Of a stretch of 64,000 nucleotides of DNA, positions 47,938 through 57,203 are shown piece by piece. The translations under genes were made by a program, and so were the position numbers. The stretch is from CAZFLM01 sp964519955. Lineage in GTDB: Bacteria > Armatimonadota > Chthonomonadetes > Chthonomonadales > CAJBBX01. The stretch spans positions 1 through 64,000 of the forward strand of contig CAZFLM010000005.1 in NCBI GenBank assembly GCA_964519955.1, read 5' to 3'. Under the pieces are notes generated by a model. That model worked only from the letters and a program-made list of their open reading frames with translations. It searched no databases and was not told the DNA's origin. Every line of letters starts with the position of its first letter. Within the stretch, counting starts at the first letter, position 1.

Positions 47938-50193
47938 ATGAGCCTGCAGATCGTCCTGGCCCAACTCGTCCTCGCGGCCGTCCTCGCCGCCATCTTCTGC
48001 GCCCCGCCGGCCCGCGCTGCGGACCAGACCGGTCGCGACATGACGCTCTGGTACAACCGGCCCGCCCGCGACTGGATGACCGAGGCCCTGCCGATCGGCA
48101 ACGGGCGCATGGGCGGTATGTTCTTCGGCGGCACGGAGGAGGAGCGCCTCCAGTTCAACGAGGACAGGCTCTGGACCGGCGACGAGAACCCCAGCGGCGT
48201 CTACGAGACGATGGGCGCGTACCAGGCGTTCGGCGACCTGCACCTGAAGCTGCCGGGCCACTCCGCCGCGACCGAGTACCGCCGCGAGCTGGACATCGCC
48301 GATGCGGTGGGCCGGGTGACGTACAAGCTCGGCGGCGTGCCCTACCGGCGCGAGTACTTCTGCAGCCACCCCGCCCAGGTGCTCGTCGTGCGGCTGACGG
48401 CGGACAAGGGCGGGCGGTACACCGGCAGCCTCGATCTGACCGACATGCACGGCGCCGCCATCTCGGCGGACGGTCCGCGGCTGACGAGCACGGGCGCCCT
48501 GGACAACGGCATGAAGTACGGCGCGCAGGTGCTCGTGCTGCATGAGGGTGGCTCAGCCTCATCGTCAGGCAGCCGCGTCGAGTTCTCTGGCTGCACGAGC
48601 GTCACCATCGTCCTCGGCGCGGGCACCGACTACGCGATGGACGAGCAGAAGCGCTGGCATGGCGACGACCCGCTGCGGCTCGTGCGGGCGCAGGTCTTCC
48701 TCGCCGCGACGAAGCCCTATGCCAGGCTGCTCGCCGAGCACGTGAGGGACTACCGCGCGCTCTTCGGCCGCCTGACGATGGACCTGGGACCGACGCCCGC
48801 CGATCGCCTCGCCCTGCCGACCAACGAGCGCCTGGTCGCCTACAACAAGCGGGGCAATGATCCCGGCATGGAGCGCCTCTTCGCCCAGTACGGCCGCTAC
48901 CTGCTCATCTCCAGCTCCCGCCCCGGATCGCTGCCGGCGAACCTGCAGGGGCTCTGGAACCACGTCAACAACCCGCCGTGGTCGTCGGACTACCACACAA
49001 ACATCAACATCCAGATGAACTACTGGCTGGCCGAGCCCTCCAACCTGGCCGAGTGCCACGAGCCGCTGATCGACCTGACGCTCAGCCAGCTCGACGCCTG
49101 GCGCCGGGGCACGCGGGCCGCGCCGGAGTACGCCCGCAAGGACGGCAAGCAGGTGCGCGGCTGGACCATCCGCACCTCGCACAACATCACGGGCGGCATG
49201 GGCTGGAAGTGGAACAAGCCCGCCAGCGCCTGGTACTGCCAGCACCTCTGGGAACACTACGCCTTCAGCGGGGATAAGGAGTACCTGCGCGCCAAGGCCT
49301 ACCCGATCCTGAAGGAGACCTGCGAGTTCTGGGAGGACCAGCTCAAGGCGCTGCCCGACGGGCGCCTCGTCGTGCCGATGGGCTGGTCCCCGGAGCACGG
49401 GCCGGACGAGGACGGCGTCAGCTACGACCAGGAGATCGTCTGGGATCTGTTCACCAACTACCTCGATGCAGCCGACGCGCTGGGCATCGACAAGGACTAC
49501 CGCGACAGGGTCGCCGGACTCCGAGCGCGGCTCGTGGTGCCCAAGATCGGCAGGTGGGGCCAGCTCCAGGAGTGGATGGAGGATCGCGACGACCCGACCG
49601 ACCAGCACCGCCACGTGTCACACCTCTTTGGGCTGCACCCGGGCCGGCAGATCACGCCAACGCTCACGCCGGAGCTGGCCGCCGGGGCGAGGAAGTCGCT
49701 GCAAGCCCGGGGCGACGGCGGAACGGGGTGGAGCCGCGCCTGGAAGATCAACTTCTGGGCACGCCTGCTCGATGGCGACCACGCGCACCTGATGCTGAGC
49801 AACCAGATGCAGGCGGTGGGCAATGTCGGCACCGACTACGTGAACGCGGGCGGCACCTACCCGAACCTGTTCGACGCGCACCCGCCGTTCCAGATCGACG
49901 GCAACTTCGGCGCGACCGCCGGCGTCTGCGAGATGCTGCTGCAGAGCCACGCCGGCGAGGTGCACCTGCTGCCCGCGCTCCCCTCGGCGTGGCCGACCGG
50001 CTGGGTGAAGGGCCTGCGGGCGCGCGGCGGCTTCCAGGTCGATATCGAGTGGCGCGACGGCAAGCTGACTGGCGCCACGCTGCGATCCAAAGCGGGCGGC
50101 ACGTGCAAGGTTCGCTATGGCGCGCGCGTGATCGAGGTGAGGGTGCCCCGCGGCCGCCCGCTGCGCCTGACGGGGGACGCATTCTGCGAGTAG
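47938..50193 (+). CDS. Alpha-L-fucosidase, glycoside hydrolase family 95, exported
   Basis: 751 residues from the ATG at 47938, with a signal peptide (QIVLAQLVLAAVLAAIFCAPPARA). The N-terminal domain starts TLWYNRPARDWMTEALPIGNGRMGGM, diagnostic for GH95. The inverting active site is present: N355 and N357 (TNINIQMNYWLAE), E499 (SYDQEIVWDLF) and D654 (FQIDGNFGATAGV). The C-terminal beta domain ends LLPALPSAWPTGWVKGLRARGGF. It would release alpha-1,2-linked fucose, or galactose in some family members, from glycans. It starts 35 bases after the HZS-like gene. Confidence 0.95.
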   Translation: MSLQIVLAQLVLAAVLAAIFCAPPARAADQTGRDMTLWYNRPARDWMTEALPIGNGRMGGMFFGGTEEERLQFNEDRLWTGDENPSGVYETMGAYQAFGDLHLKLPGHSAATEYRRELDIADAVGRVTYKLGGVPYRREYFCSHPAQVLVVRLTADKGGRYTGSLDLTDMHGAAISADGPRLTSTGALDNGMKYGAQVLVLHEGGSASSSGSRVEFSGCTSVTIVLGAGTDYAMDEQKRWHGDDPLRLVRAQVFLAATKPYARLLAEHVRDYRALFGRLTMDLGPTPADRLALPTNERLVAYNKRGNDPGMERLFAQYGRYLLISSSRPGSLPANLQGLWNHVNNPPWSSDYHTNINIQMNYWLAEPSNLAECHEPLIDLTLSQLDAWRRGTRAAPEYARKDGKQVRGWTIRTSHNITGGMGWKWNKPASAWYCQHLWEHYAFSGDKEYLRAKAYPILKETCEFWEDQLKALPDGRLVVPMGWSPEHGPDEDGVSYDQEIVWDLFTNYLDAADALGIDKDYRDRVAGLRARLVVPKIGRWGQLQEWMEDRDDPTDQHRHVSHLFGLHPGRQITPTLTPELAAGARKSLQARGDGGTGWSRAWKINFWARLLDGDHAHLMLSNQMQAVGNVGTDYVNAGGTYPNLFDAHPPFQIDGNFGATAGVCEMLLQSHAGEVHLLPALPSAWPTGWVKGLRARGGFQVDIEWRDGKLTGATLRSKAGGTCKVRYGARVIEVRVPRGRPLRLTGDAFCE

Positions 50194-50235
50194 CGACGAA
50201 GTGACTGGCTGGCCATATGCCAGAGGAGATCCGAG

Positions 50236-51066
50236 ATGATCGAACTGCCTGAGGCCGTGAACTTCGCGCGGCAGATCGGCGACGAGCTGACCGGCAAGGT
50301 CGTCGAGTGGGGCAACCGGGGCAACACACCGCACAAGTTCGCCTTCTACAGCAAGGAGCCGGCGGAGTACGAGGCCATCCTGCCGGGCAAGCGCATCGGC
50401 GGGGCGCGGGCAATTGCAGGCTGCATCGCGGTCGCGCTGGAGCCCGGCTATGTGCTGCTGCTCGGTGGCGGCGGCGAGCGCATCACCCACCACGCGCCGG
50501 GCGAGGCGGCGCCCGCCAAGAACCACCTGCTCCTCCGCTTCACCGATGGCGCCCACCTGTCCGTCACCGTCCAGGGCTGGGGCTCGGCGATGCTGCTGTC
50601 CGACCAGGAGTTGGCCGAGCACCCGTGGTTCCAGGCGAAGCGCATCTCGCCACTGACCGACGCGTACACGCTGGAGGCCTTCCTGGCGGGCTTCGAGGGG
50701 CTGAAGCCGGACGACAAGCGCGCCGTGAAGTACTTCGCCATCACCGACCCGGGCGTCTACGGCCTCGGCAATGGGTGCCTCCACGACATCCTCTTCCGCG
50801 CCGGCCTCAACCCGCGGCGCAGGGCCGTCGACACGACGCCGCAGGAGCGCGAGGCCTTCTACCTGGCCATTCGCGACACGCTGCGCGAGATGGCCGAGCT
50901 GGGCGGGCGCGACACGGAGCTGGACCTGCACGGCCGGCCCGGGCGCTACGCGGTGATGCTCGACCGCCGCGCGAAGGGGCAGCCCTGTCCGAAGTGCGGC
51001 ACGGCGATCGAGGTCATCGCATTCCTGGGCGGCAAGTGCTACTTCTGCCCCCAGTGCCAGAAGTAG
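50236..51066 (+). CDS. Fpg/Nei-like protein lacking the catalytic N-terminal proline
   Basis: 276 residues; AGAGGAG sits 7 bases before the ATG, so the start is firm. The fold of formamidopyrimidine-DNA glycosylase is complete: N-terminal MIELPEAVNFARQI, helix-two-turn-helix region YGLGNGCLHDILFRAGLNPRRRA, and the C-terminal zinc finger CPKCG...CYFCPQCQK. However, residue 2, the catalytic Pro of Fpg/Nei (MPELPE), is Ile, and the position of the conserved Lys (RRGKYL) appears to be Cys (AIAGCIAVAL). It probably cannot do standard base excision with strand cleavage. It may bind DNA or have another activity. Confidence 0.75.
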   Translation: MIELPEAVNFARQIGDELTGKVVEWGNRGNTPHKFAFYSKEPAEYEAILPGKRIGGARAIAGCIAVALEPGYVLLLGGGGERITHHAPGEAAPAKNHLLLRFTDGAHLSVTVQGWGSAMLLSDQELAEHPWFQAKRISPLTDAYTLEAFLAGFEGLKPDDKRAVKYFAITDPGVYGLGNGCLHDILFRAGLNPRRRAVDTTPQEREAFYLAIRDTLREMAELGGRDTELDLHGRPGRYAVMLDRRAKGQPCPKCGTAIEVIAFLGGKCYFCPQCQK

Positions 51067-51076
51067 GAGACGCAGA

Positions 51077-52111
51077 TTGGCTCGTACCACAACCCGACGT
51101 GAACTGATACTCGGAAGCGCGGCACTGGCGGCGGCCGGTCCCGCATCGCTGCTCTCGCAGGAGGCACAGGCCATGGCAAAGCAGGACAAACGGGAGGTGA
51201 CCGTCGGCATCGTCGGGTGTGCGGAAGGTACTCACGGGAAGGTGTGGGGGGAGATCCTCGGTCAGCCCGGAGGGAAACGGTTCGGCATGCGCGTCGCCAA
51301 GGTGTGGGACGCCGACCGGACCAACGCGGAGGCCCTGGCGAAGGCGACGGGCGCCGAGGTAGTGGCGCGATCCGCCGACGCCGGGCGCGACGTGGACGGC
51401 GTGCTCATAACCGAGCTGCTGCCGACCCGCTACCTCGAGCTGGCGAAGCCGTTCCTCGAGGCGGGCAAGCGCGTCTTCTTCAACCGCCCGTTCGCCGGCG
51501 GCATCGGCTCCGCCAAGCGCATCCTGAGCCTCGCCGACGAGCACGGCGCGAAGGTGTACTCCGCATCGGCCCTCTACCACACCGCCGCGGCGGAGAAGGC
51601 CTTGCCGAAGCTCAAGGACCTGGGCCAACTGCGCCTCTTCAACATGACGGGCGCGTCGGAGCACCTCGGCTTCTACCTCCCCCACTCCATCGCGGCGATG
51701 GTCAGCGTGCTGGGCACCGGCGTGGAGAAGGTGCAGGCGCTCTCGCTGCAGCCCTCCGCGGAGAACCCACAGCTCGCGACGAGCCAGGTGGTCGTCTACC
51801 TGCAGTACGGCGAGGAGAGCGCGCACCCCGGCGCCCGCGGCGTCATCGAGATGATCGGCCCGGGCAGCAAGTGGTACGCGTTTGTGCTGAAGCTGTACGG
51901 CGCCGAAGCCGAGTCGGAGGAGATCCACTTCGAGGTGTCCTACGACGCCCTGCTGCTCAAGATGGCCGAGTTCTTCCGCACGGGCGTCGAGCCCGTCCCG
52001 CACGATGTGCTGATCGAGAAGACGGCCATCCACTACGCCGCGCTGGAGTCCGCCCGCAAGGGCGGCCGCGCGATCCGCCTCCAGGATCTGCTCGCAGGTC
52101 CGCAAGCCTGA
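51077..52111 (+). CDS. Gfo/Idh/MocA-like protein, Tat signal, divergent active site
   Basis: 344 residues from a TTG at 51077 with AGGAGA before it. A twin-arginine leader (TTRRELILGSAALAAAG) precedes the Rossmann domain (EVTVGIVGCAEGTHGKVWGEI). The Gly-rich loop is irregular. The family's EKP motif is replaced by NRP (RVFFNRPFAGG), so the usual catalytic Lys is missing. The C-terminal domain (LGFYLPHSIAAMVSVLG) is otherwise typical. It probably binds a sugar acid or glycan fragment outside the cytoplasm. It is followed after 14 bases by a second Gfo/Idh/MocA gene. Confidence 0.8.
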   Translation: MARTTTRRELILGSAALAAAGPASLLSQEAQAMAKQDKREVTVGIVGCAEGTHGKVWGEILGQPGGKRFGMRVAKVWDADRTNAEALAKATGAEVVARSADAGRDVDGVLITELLPTRYLELAKPFLEAGKRVFFNRPFAGGIGSAKRILSLADEHGAKVYSASALYHTAAAEKALPKLKDLGQLRLFNMTGASEHLGFYLPHSIAAMVSVLGTGVEKVQALSLQPSAENPQLATSQVVVYLQYGEESAHPGARGVIEMIGPGSKWYAFVLKLYGAEAESEEIHFEVSYDALLLKMAEFFRTGVEPVPHDVLIEKTAIHYAALESARKGGRAIRLQDLLAGPQA

Positions 52112-52125
52112 ACAGGAGAAGCCAC

Positions 52126-53370
52126 ATGGGCGTTACGCGAAGGGAGTTCATCGGGGCTGCCGCAGGCGCGGCGGCTCTGGCGGCCACAGCCGAGAAGCTG
52201 CAGGCGCAGGGGCAGAAGCCGCTGAAGGTCGGCCTCTGCGGGTGCGGCGGGCGCGGCACGGGCGCGGCCTACAACGTGCTCGAGGCCGACCCGAACGTGC
52301 AGATCGTCGGTCTGGCCGACTTGTTCGCGGACCGCCTGGCGAGCTGCCGGTCCGCGCTGGAGAACAAGAAGGACGCGCGCGTCAAGCTCACCGACGCGAC
52401 GTGCTTCGTGGGCTTCGACGCGTACAAGCGCCTCTTCGACACGGACGTCGACTACGTGATGCTCTGCGAGCCGCCGGGGTTCCGCACGCCGCACTTCGAG
52501 GCCGCGGTGGAGGCGGGCAAGCACTGCTTCCTGGAGAAGCCCGGCTGCGTCGACCCCGCCGGGGCGCGGCGACTCATCGCGGCGGGCGAGAAGGCGCGCC
52601 AGAAGAACCTGGGCGTGCACTGCAGCACCGAGAACCGTCACGACTGGCGCATCGCTGCCACGGTGCAGAAGCTGCACGAGGGCGCGGTCGGGCCGATCGT
52701 CTCGGGGCGCGTCTTCTTCAACACCGGGCCGATCTGGCGCTACGACCGGAAGCCCGGCATGTCCGACATGGAGTGGCAGTGTCGCAACTGGTACTACTTC
52801 GACTGGCTCTCCGGCGACCACATTGTCGAGCAGCACGTGCACGAGCTGGACCTGTGCAACTGGGTGCTCAAGGCCAACCCCGTCAGCGCGACGGCGGTCG
52901 GCGGCCGCACCGTGCGCACGGAGCCGGACATCTATGGGAACATCTGGGACCACTTCGCGGTGGACTTCGAGTACCCGGGCGGCGTGCACATCCTGAGTCA
53001 CTGCCGCCAGTGGGAGGGCGCGGACGGGGCGCGCTCGGCCTTCTTCGCCGGGCCGAATGGCGAGGCCGAGCTGTACAACGGAGTCATCACCGGCAAGGCC
53101 GCCTGGAAGTACGCCGGCCAGTACAAAGACCCGAACGTCGTGGAGCACGCGGACTTCATCGCGAGCATCCGCTCCGGCAAGCCCTACAACCAGGCCAGGC
53201 AGCTCGCCGAGAGCACGCTCGTGGGCGTCATGGGGCGCACGGCCGCCTACACCGGCAAAACAGTCACGTGGGAGCAGATCGCCAACTCCCCCCAGGACTA
53301 CTCGCCACCGAAATACGAGTTCGGACCGCTGCCGGTGCGCCCGGTGCCGGTCCCGGGGCAGACGACATGA
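52126..53370 (+). CDS. Gfo/Idh/MocA-family oxidoreductase, Tat signal
   Basis: 414 residues; AGGAGA precedes the ATG at 52126. The Tat leader is GVTRREFIGAAAGAAALA. The NAD(P)-binding domain begins LKVGLCGCGGRGTGAAYNVL, and the EKP motif is intact (HCFLEKPGCVDP). The substrate-side domain has HCSTENRHDW, YYFDWLSGDHIVEQHVHELDLCNWVL and HILSHCRQWEG. This is the large exported type abundant in Planctomycetota and Armatimonadota, thought to handle sugar derivatives with tightly bound cofactor. Its stop codon overlaps the start of the isomerase gene (ATGA), so the two are co-translated. Confidence 0.9.
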   Translation: MGVTRREFIGAAAGAAALAATAEKLQAQGQKPLKVGLCGCGGRGTGAAYNVLEADPNVQIVGLADLFADRLASCRSALENKKDARVKLTDATCFVGFDAYKRLFDTDVDYVMLCEPPGFRTPHFEAAVEAGKHCFLEKPGCVDPAGARRLIAAGEKARQKNLGVHCSTENRHDWRIAATVQKLHEGAVGPIVSGRVFFNTGPIWRYDRKPGMSDMEWQCRNWYYFDWLSGDHIVEQHVHELDLCNWVLKANPVSATAVGGRTVRTEPDIYGNIWDHFAVDFEYPGGVHILSHCRQWEGADGARSAFFAGPNGEAELYNGVITGKAAWKYAGQYKDPNVVEHADFIASIRSGKPYNQARQLAESTLVGVMGRTAAYTGKTVTWEQIANSPQDYSPPKYEFGPLPVRPVPVPGQTT

Positions 53371-54233
53371 ACACACCGATCAGCAGACGCGAGTTCGTCG
53401 CAGCCGCGGCGGCCACCGCACTCATCGCGCCGCGCTCCTCCGAGGCAGCGCCCCCGCGCATCCGCGTGGGCATCTGCGACTGGTCGTCCGGAGCGAGCGG
53501 GCCGGACGCGCTCGATGCGGCGAAGGCCATGGGGCTCGACGGGGTGCAGATCTCCCCGCGTATCGACGGCGACCGCCTCTCGTACGCGGAGCCGGAGGTG
53601 CAGGCCGCCTACCGCGCCAAGAGCAAGGAGACCGGAGTCGCCATCGCGTCGCTCGGCCTCACCGTCACGAACGAGTTCCCGCTCGCCACCGACCCGCGCG
53701 CCGATGCCTGGCTGGAGCAGACCATCGACGCCACGCACGACCTCGGCTGCCGCGCCATCCTGCTCGCCTTCTTCGGCAACGGCGACCTGACGAGCGGCAA
53801 GGAGGTGAAGCAGAAGGAGATCGACCTGGTGGTGGGCAGGCTCAAGAACGCCGCGCCCAGGGCGAAGCAGAAGCGCGTCGTCCTCGGCATCGAGAGCTAC
53901 CTCTCCGCGCCCGACCTGCTGCGCATCTTCGACCGCATCGGCAGCGACGCGGTGGGCGTCTACTACGACATCGCCAACACCACCACCCGCGGCTACAACG
54001 TGCCGGCCGAGATCCGCCAGCTCAAGGGGCGCATCTGCGAGTTCCACTTCAAGGACTACCAGGGCCCGCTCGGCACGCAGGTGGCGGTCCCGGCGATCGG
54101 CCAGGCCATCCGCGACATCGGCTACCGCGGCTGGGTCATCCTGGAGAGCCACCACGGCAGCGACCTGCAGGGCTACTTCCGCCAGAACGCCGCCATCACG
54201 CGCAAGCTGTTCGGGCTGAAGGAGAAGGCGTAG
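53367..54233 (+). CDS. Sugar phosphate isomerase/epimerase-like TIM barrel, Tat signal
   Basis: 288 residues; the ATG overlaps the preceding stop. A Tat leader (ISRREFVAAAAATALIA) precedes an AP-endonuclease-2-type barrel: IRVGICDWSS, GLDGVQISPRI, GCRAILLAFFGNG, VVLGIESYLS, GVYYDIANTTTRGYN, ICEFHFKDYQG and GWVILESHH. The Glu, Asp and His residues of these strands form the usual divalent-metal site. With the two Gfo/Idh/MocA proteins it probably forms an exported sugar-conversion set. The 258-base gap that follows is G+C-rich with short palindromes and no recognised gene. Confidence 0.88.
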   Translation: MNTPISRREFVAAAAATALIAPRSSEAAPPRIRVGICDWSSGASGPDALDAAKAMGLDGVQISPRIDGDRLSYAEPEVQAAYRAKSKETGVAIASLGLTVTNEFPLATDPRADAWLEQTIDATHDLGCRAILLAFFGNGDLTSGKEVKQKEIDLVVGRLKNAAPRAKQKRVVLGIESYLSAPDLLRIFDRIGSDAVGVYYDIANTTTRGYNVPAEIRQLKGRICEFHFKDYQGPLGTQVAVPAIGQAIRDIGYRGWVILESHHGSDLQGYFRQNAAITRKLFGLKEKA

Positions 54234-54491
54234 CGCGGTCGGGAGATAACCCGCGCACCGTCGGAGACGCCGGATGGCGCGCGTACGGCGGCGCGGGCCC
54301 GGGCGCCGTCGGAGGATGAATCCCCCGGCTGGAGGGCCTACGGCCAAGCGCCCTCCGGGCGCAACGACCAACAGCACGCGCCGCCCGTCCTCCCGTCCGC
54401 AGGACGGTCGGCGGAACGCCCGCCAGACGGGGCATTCATGCTCCGGACCGCGCCCGGGACCCACGAGCACAACCTACACGAGGAATACCTA

Positions 54492-55580
54492 ATGACCCCA
54501 CGGGAACGCGTGCAGACCGTGCTGCGCCGTGAGATGCCGGACCGCCTGCCGCGCGAGATTAAGCTGACGCCGCCGCTGATGGACACGTTCCGCGCGGAGA
54601 CCGGGGCCGACGATCCGGCGGAGCACTTCGGGCTCGAGGTGCGCGACGTGTTCCTGCGCCCGCCCGCCGCGAACCCGGACTTCGGCGCCTACTACCCGGA
54701 GGGCGTCCCGCCGCTGCCCAACCCCGCCGGCTGGGAGGTCGGCGAGTGGGGCGTGGGCCAAGAGCCCGGCTCGCTGCTGCACTTCATCCGCATCCGCCAC
54801 CCGATGCGCGACCTGGCCACGCTCGACGATCTGCGCGCCTACCCCTTCCCGGACTACACACGCCCCGAGCGCCACGCGCACCTGGAGGCGGAGGTCGCGG
54901 CCCTGCACGCGCGCGGCCTGTTCGTCATCGGCTTCATGGAGTGGACCATCTTCGAGATCGCGTGGCACATGCGGGGGATGGACACCCTCTTCGCCGACAT
55001 GGGCGAGAACCCGGCGTTCGCGATGGAGCTGCTCGACCGCATCACGGAGAGGCGCTGCTTCCAGGCGCGCCGCTACGCCGAGGCAGGAGTGGACCTCATC
55101 AAGATCGGCGACGACGTGGGCACGCAGCGCGGCATGCTGATGAGCCCGGCGCTCTACCGCAAGTGGTTCAAGCCCCGCTACGCCGAGGTGATCCGCGCCG
55201 CCCGCGCTGTCAACCCGCGTCTGCCGGTCTGCTACCACAGCGACGGGGACTGCTGGCGCATCATCCCGGACCTGATCGAGGCCGGCGTGACCGTGCTGAA
55301 CCCCGTGCAGCCGGAGTGCATCGACCTGGCTGCCGCGAAGCGCGAGTTCGGCCGTGACCTCGTCTTCTGGGGCGGCGTCGGCACGCAGACCACGATGCCC
55401 TTCGGCACGCCCGACGAGGTCCGCGCGGACGTCTGGCGCACCATCGACACGCTCGGCCCGACGGGCGTCTTCCCTTGCCCCACGCACGTCCTGGAGCCCG
55501 AGGTACCCTGGGCCAACATCCACGCCTACCTGCAGGCCGTCGAGGAGTACCCCGCCCAGCTACCACCAAGAGGAGGATAG
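54492..55580 (+). CDS. Uroporphyrinogen-decarboxylase-like (URO-D/MtaA-type) protein
   Basis: 362 residues from the ATG at 54492, preceded by GAGGAA. TPRERVQTVLRREMPDRLPRE is the standard opening of the URO-D-like superfamily. Later marks are DLIKIGDDVGTQRGMLMSPALYRKWFKPRY, YHSDGDCWRIIPDLIEAGVTVLNPVQPE and GGVGTQTTMPFGTPDEV. In non-haem contexts such proteins are usually methyltransferases or demethylases acting with corrinoid proteins. No corrinoid partner is seen here, so the substrate is open. It lies 6 bases before the DUF1963 gene. Confidence 0.85.
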   Translation: MTPRERVQTVLRREMPDRLPREIKLTPPLMDTFRAETGADDPAEHFGLEVRDVFLRPPAANPDFGAYYPEGVPPLPNPAGWEVGEWGVGQEPGSLLHFIRIRHPMRDLATLDDLRAYPFPDYTRPERHAHLEAEVAALHARGLFVIGFMEWTIFEIAWHMRGMDTLFADMGENPAFAMELLDRITERRCFQARRYAEAGVDLIKIGDDVGTQRGMLMSPALYRKWFKPRYAEVIRAARAVNPRLPVCYHSDGDCWRIIPDLIEAGVTVLNPVQPECIDLAAAKREFGRDLVFWGGVGTQTTMPFGTPDEVRADVWRTIDTLGPTGVFPCPTHVLEPEVPWANIHAYLQAVEEYPAQLPPRGG

Positions 55581-55586
55581 CGCACG

Positions 55587-56423
55587 ATGGACGCCGCGAT
55601 GCGCGCCCTGTTCGACCGTCTGCCGGACAACGTGAAGCGCCTGGCTCGGTCGGCGGTCCGGCTCGTCACGACGCCGGTGGCGCAGGACAGCTTGCGCCCT
55701 GGCCAGAACCGCATCGGGGGACTTCCGGACGTGCCGCCCGGGTTCGAGTGGCCGCGATGGAAGGGCTTGCCGATGTCGTTCATCTGCCAGCTCGACCTCG
55801 CCGAAGTCGCGCAGTGGCCGGAGGTGCTGCCGCTGCCGAAGCACGGCTCGCTGCTGTTCTTCTACGACTGCGAGCAGCGCACGTGGGGGTTCGACCCGAA
55901 GGACCGGGGTAGCTGGCTCGTGCTGTACCACCCGGGCGACAGCTCAGAACTCGCCACGGCGCGTACGCCCAAAGGCCTGCATAGCCAGAGCCGGTTCGCC
56001 GCCGCGGCGCTGCGACCGGAGGTGACGACCACCGCACCCCATTCCAGAGCGCCGTGTGCCAGCGACCTTGCCAAGAAGGAGAGGAAGGAAGTGGGACGCT
56101 TCCAGGAGGCGATGGAACTCCACGGCGGCGAACAGCTCCACTGGCTTGGCGGCCATGCCCTCTGCATTCAGGGCCCGATGGAACTCGAGTGCCAACTGGC
56201 ATCGAACGGCCAGGACTGCGGCGACCCGTCCGGCTACAAGGGCAAGCGAGCCAGGAAGCTGCGAGATGGCGCTAGGGACTGGCGTCTCCTGCTGCAGATC
56301 GGCTCGGACGAAGCTATCGGCACGATCTGGGGCGATGCCGGTATCATCTACTACTGGATCCGCGAGCAGGACCTCGTCAAGATGAGGTTCGACCGCGCAT
56401 GGCTGATACTCCAGTGCACGTGA
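55587..56423 (+). CDS. DUF1963 (YwqG-like) protein
   Basis: 278 residues. The order GGLPDVPPGFEWPRWKGLPMSFICQLDLAEVAQWPEVLPLPKHGSLLFFYD is the DUF1963/YwqG signature. It is followed by LHWLGGHALCIQGPMELECQL and LLLQIGSDEAIGTIWGDAGIIYYWI. It is a cytosolic beta-rich protein of unknown biochemical role, found in many bacteria. AGAGGAGG lies upstream of the ATG, within the end of the URO-D-like gene region. Confidence 0.85.
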   Translation: MDAAMRALFDRLPDNVKRLARSAVRLVTTPVAQDSLRPGQNRIGGLPDVPPGFEWPRWKGLPMSFICQLDLAEVAQWPEVLPLPKHGSLLFFYDCEQRTWGFDPKDRGSWLVLYHPGDSSELATARTPKGLHSQSRFAAAALRPEVTTTAPHSRAPCASDLAKKERKEVGRFQEAMELHGGEQLHWLGGHALCIQGPMELECQLASNGQDCGDPSGYKGKRARKLRDGARDWRLLLQIGSDEAIGTIWGDAGIIYYWIREQDLVKMRFDRAWLILQCT

Positions 56424-56446
56424 ACGCCGGCGAGCCGAGCTGAACA

Positions 56447-57094
56447 ATGCCCAGAACCTTCATCACCCTCCGGAACACGTATGACGGCCAGCCGCCGGAT
56501 GCCGCGCTCGATCCGCACATCCGGTTCGCGGACGCGCTCGTCGAGCACTTCGTGGAGCGCTTCACGCAGCCGGGCGACGTCGTGTTCGACCCGTTCGCGG
56601 GGTTCGGCACCACCGTGCGCGTAGCCGAGAAGATGGACCGAGTCGGCTATGGGCTGGAGCTGAACAAGCTGCGCTACGAGTACGCGCGGGCCCACGTCTG
56701 GCGGAAGCCGAACCTGGTGCTGGGCGACGCGCGGCAGCTCTCCGGCTACGGCTTCCCGCCGTTCGACCTGAGCATCACCTCGCCACCCTACATGTGCCGC
56801 CACGACACCGAGAACCCGTTCACCGACTACGTCGAGGCGGGCGGCGGCTACGAGCAGTACCTGGACGACCTGAAGAGCATCTACGCCCAGGTTCGCGCGA
56901 TGATGAAGCCCGAGACGCACGTCGTGATCGAGGTGGCGAACCTGCAGCGCGACGGCGAGGTGACGACGCTCGCGTGGGACGTTGCGGAGACCATTTCCAC
57001 GGTGCTCCACTTCGACGGCGAGGTGGTGATCGGCTGGGAGCCGGCGTACGGCTACGGCTACGACCACAGCTACGCGCTGGTGTTCTCGCTGTAG
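56447..57094 (+). CDS. Orphan DNA methyltransferase (N4/N6-type amino-methyltransferase)
   Basis: 215 residues, short for the class. Motif I is DVVFDPFAGFGTT, preceded by a helix that stands for motif X (FADALVEHFVERF). Motif IV is LSITSPPYMCRHD, of the S/T-SPPY type found in N4-cytosine and some N6-adenine enzymes. Motif I precedes IV without a target-recognition domain between them. No restriction endonuclease is next to it, so it may be regulatory or act on another nucleic acid. A hairpin-bearing repeat (57092-57194) begins at its stop codon. Confidence 0.82.
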   Translation: MPRTFITLRNTYDGQPPDAALDPHIRFADALVEHFVERFTQPGDVVFDPFAGFGTTVRVAEKMDRVGYGLELNKLRYEYARAHVWRKPNLVLGDARQLSGYGFPPFDLSITSPPYMCRHDTENPFTDYVEAGGGYEQYLDDLKSIYAQVRAMMKPETHVVIEVANLQRDGEVTTLAWDVAETISTVLHFDGEVVIGWEPAYGYGYDHSYALVFSL

Positions 57095-57194
57095 CCTGAT
57101 CGATGCACGAGCGCCGTGGTGGGATGGGCCTGAGCCTGCCCTGAGCCTGCCGAAGGGTGCCCGTCCAGCGCAACTCACAAACAGGCCGGGCTAG
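57092..57194 (+). repeat. Long copy of the dispersed hairpin element, with an insertion in the loop
   Basis: It begins TAGCCTG at the methyltransferase stop codon and ends GGGCTAG, an imperfect terminal inverted repeat. The core stem GGATGGGC / GCCCGTCC is at 57122-57129 and 57159-57166. In place of the hexamer loop stands a 29-base stretch with two copies of CTGAGCCTGCC. The flanks match the element at 63577-63656. It lies between convergent genes. Confidence 0.7.
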
Positions 57195-57203
57195 TCGCTC
57201 CGC

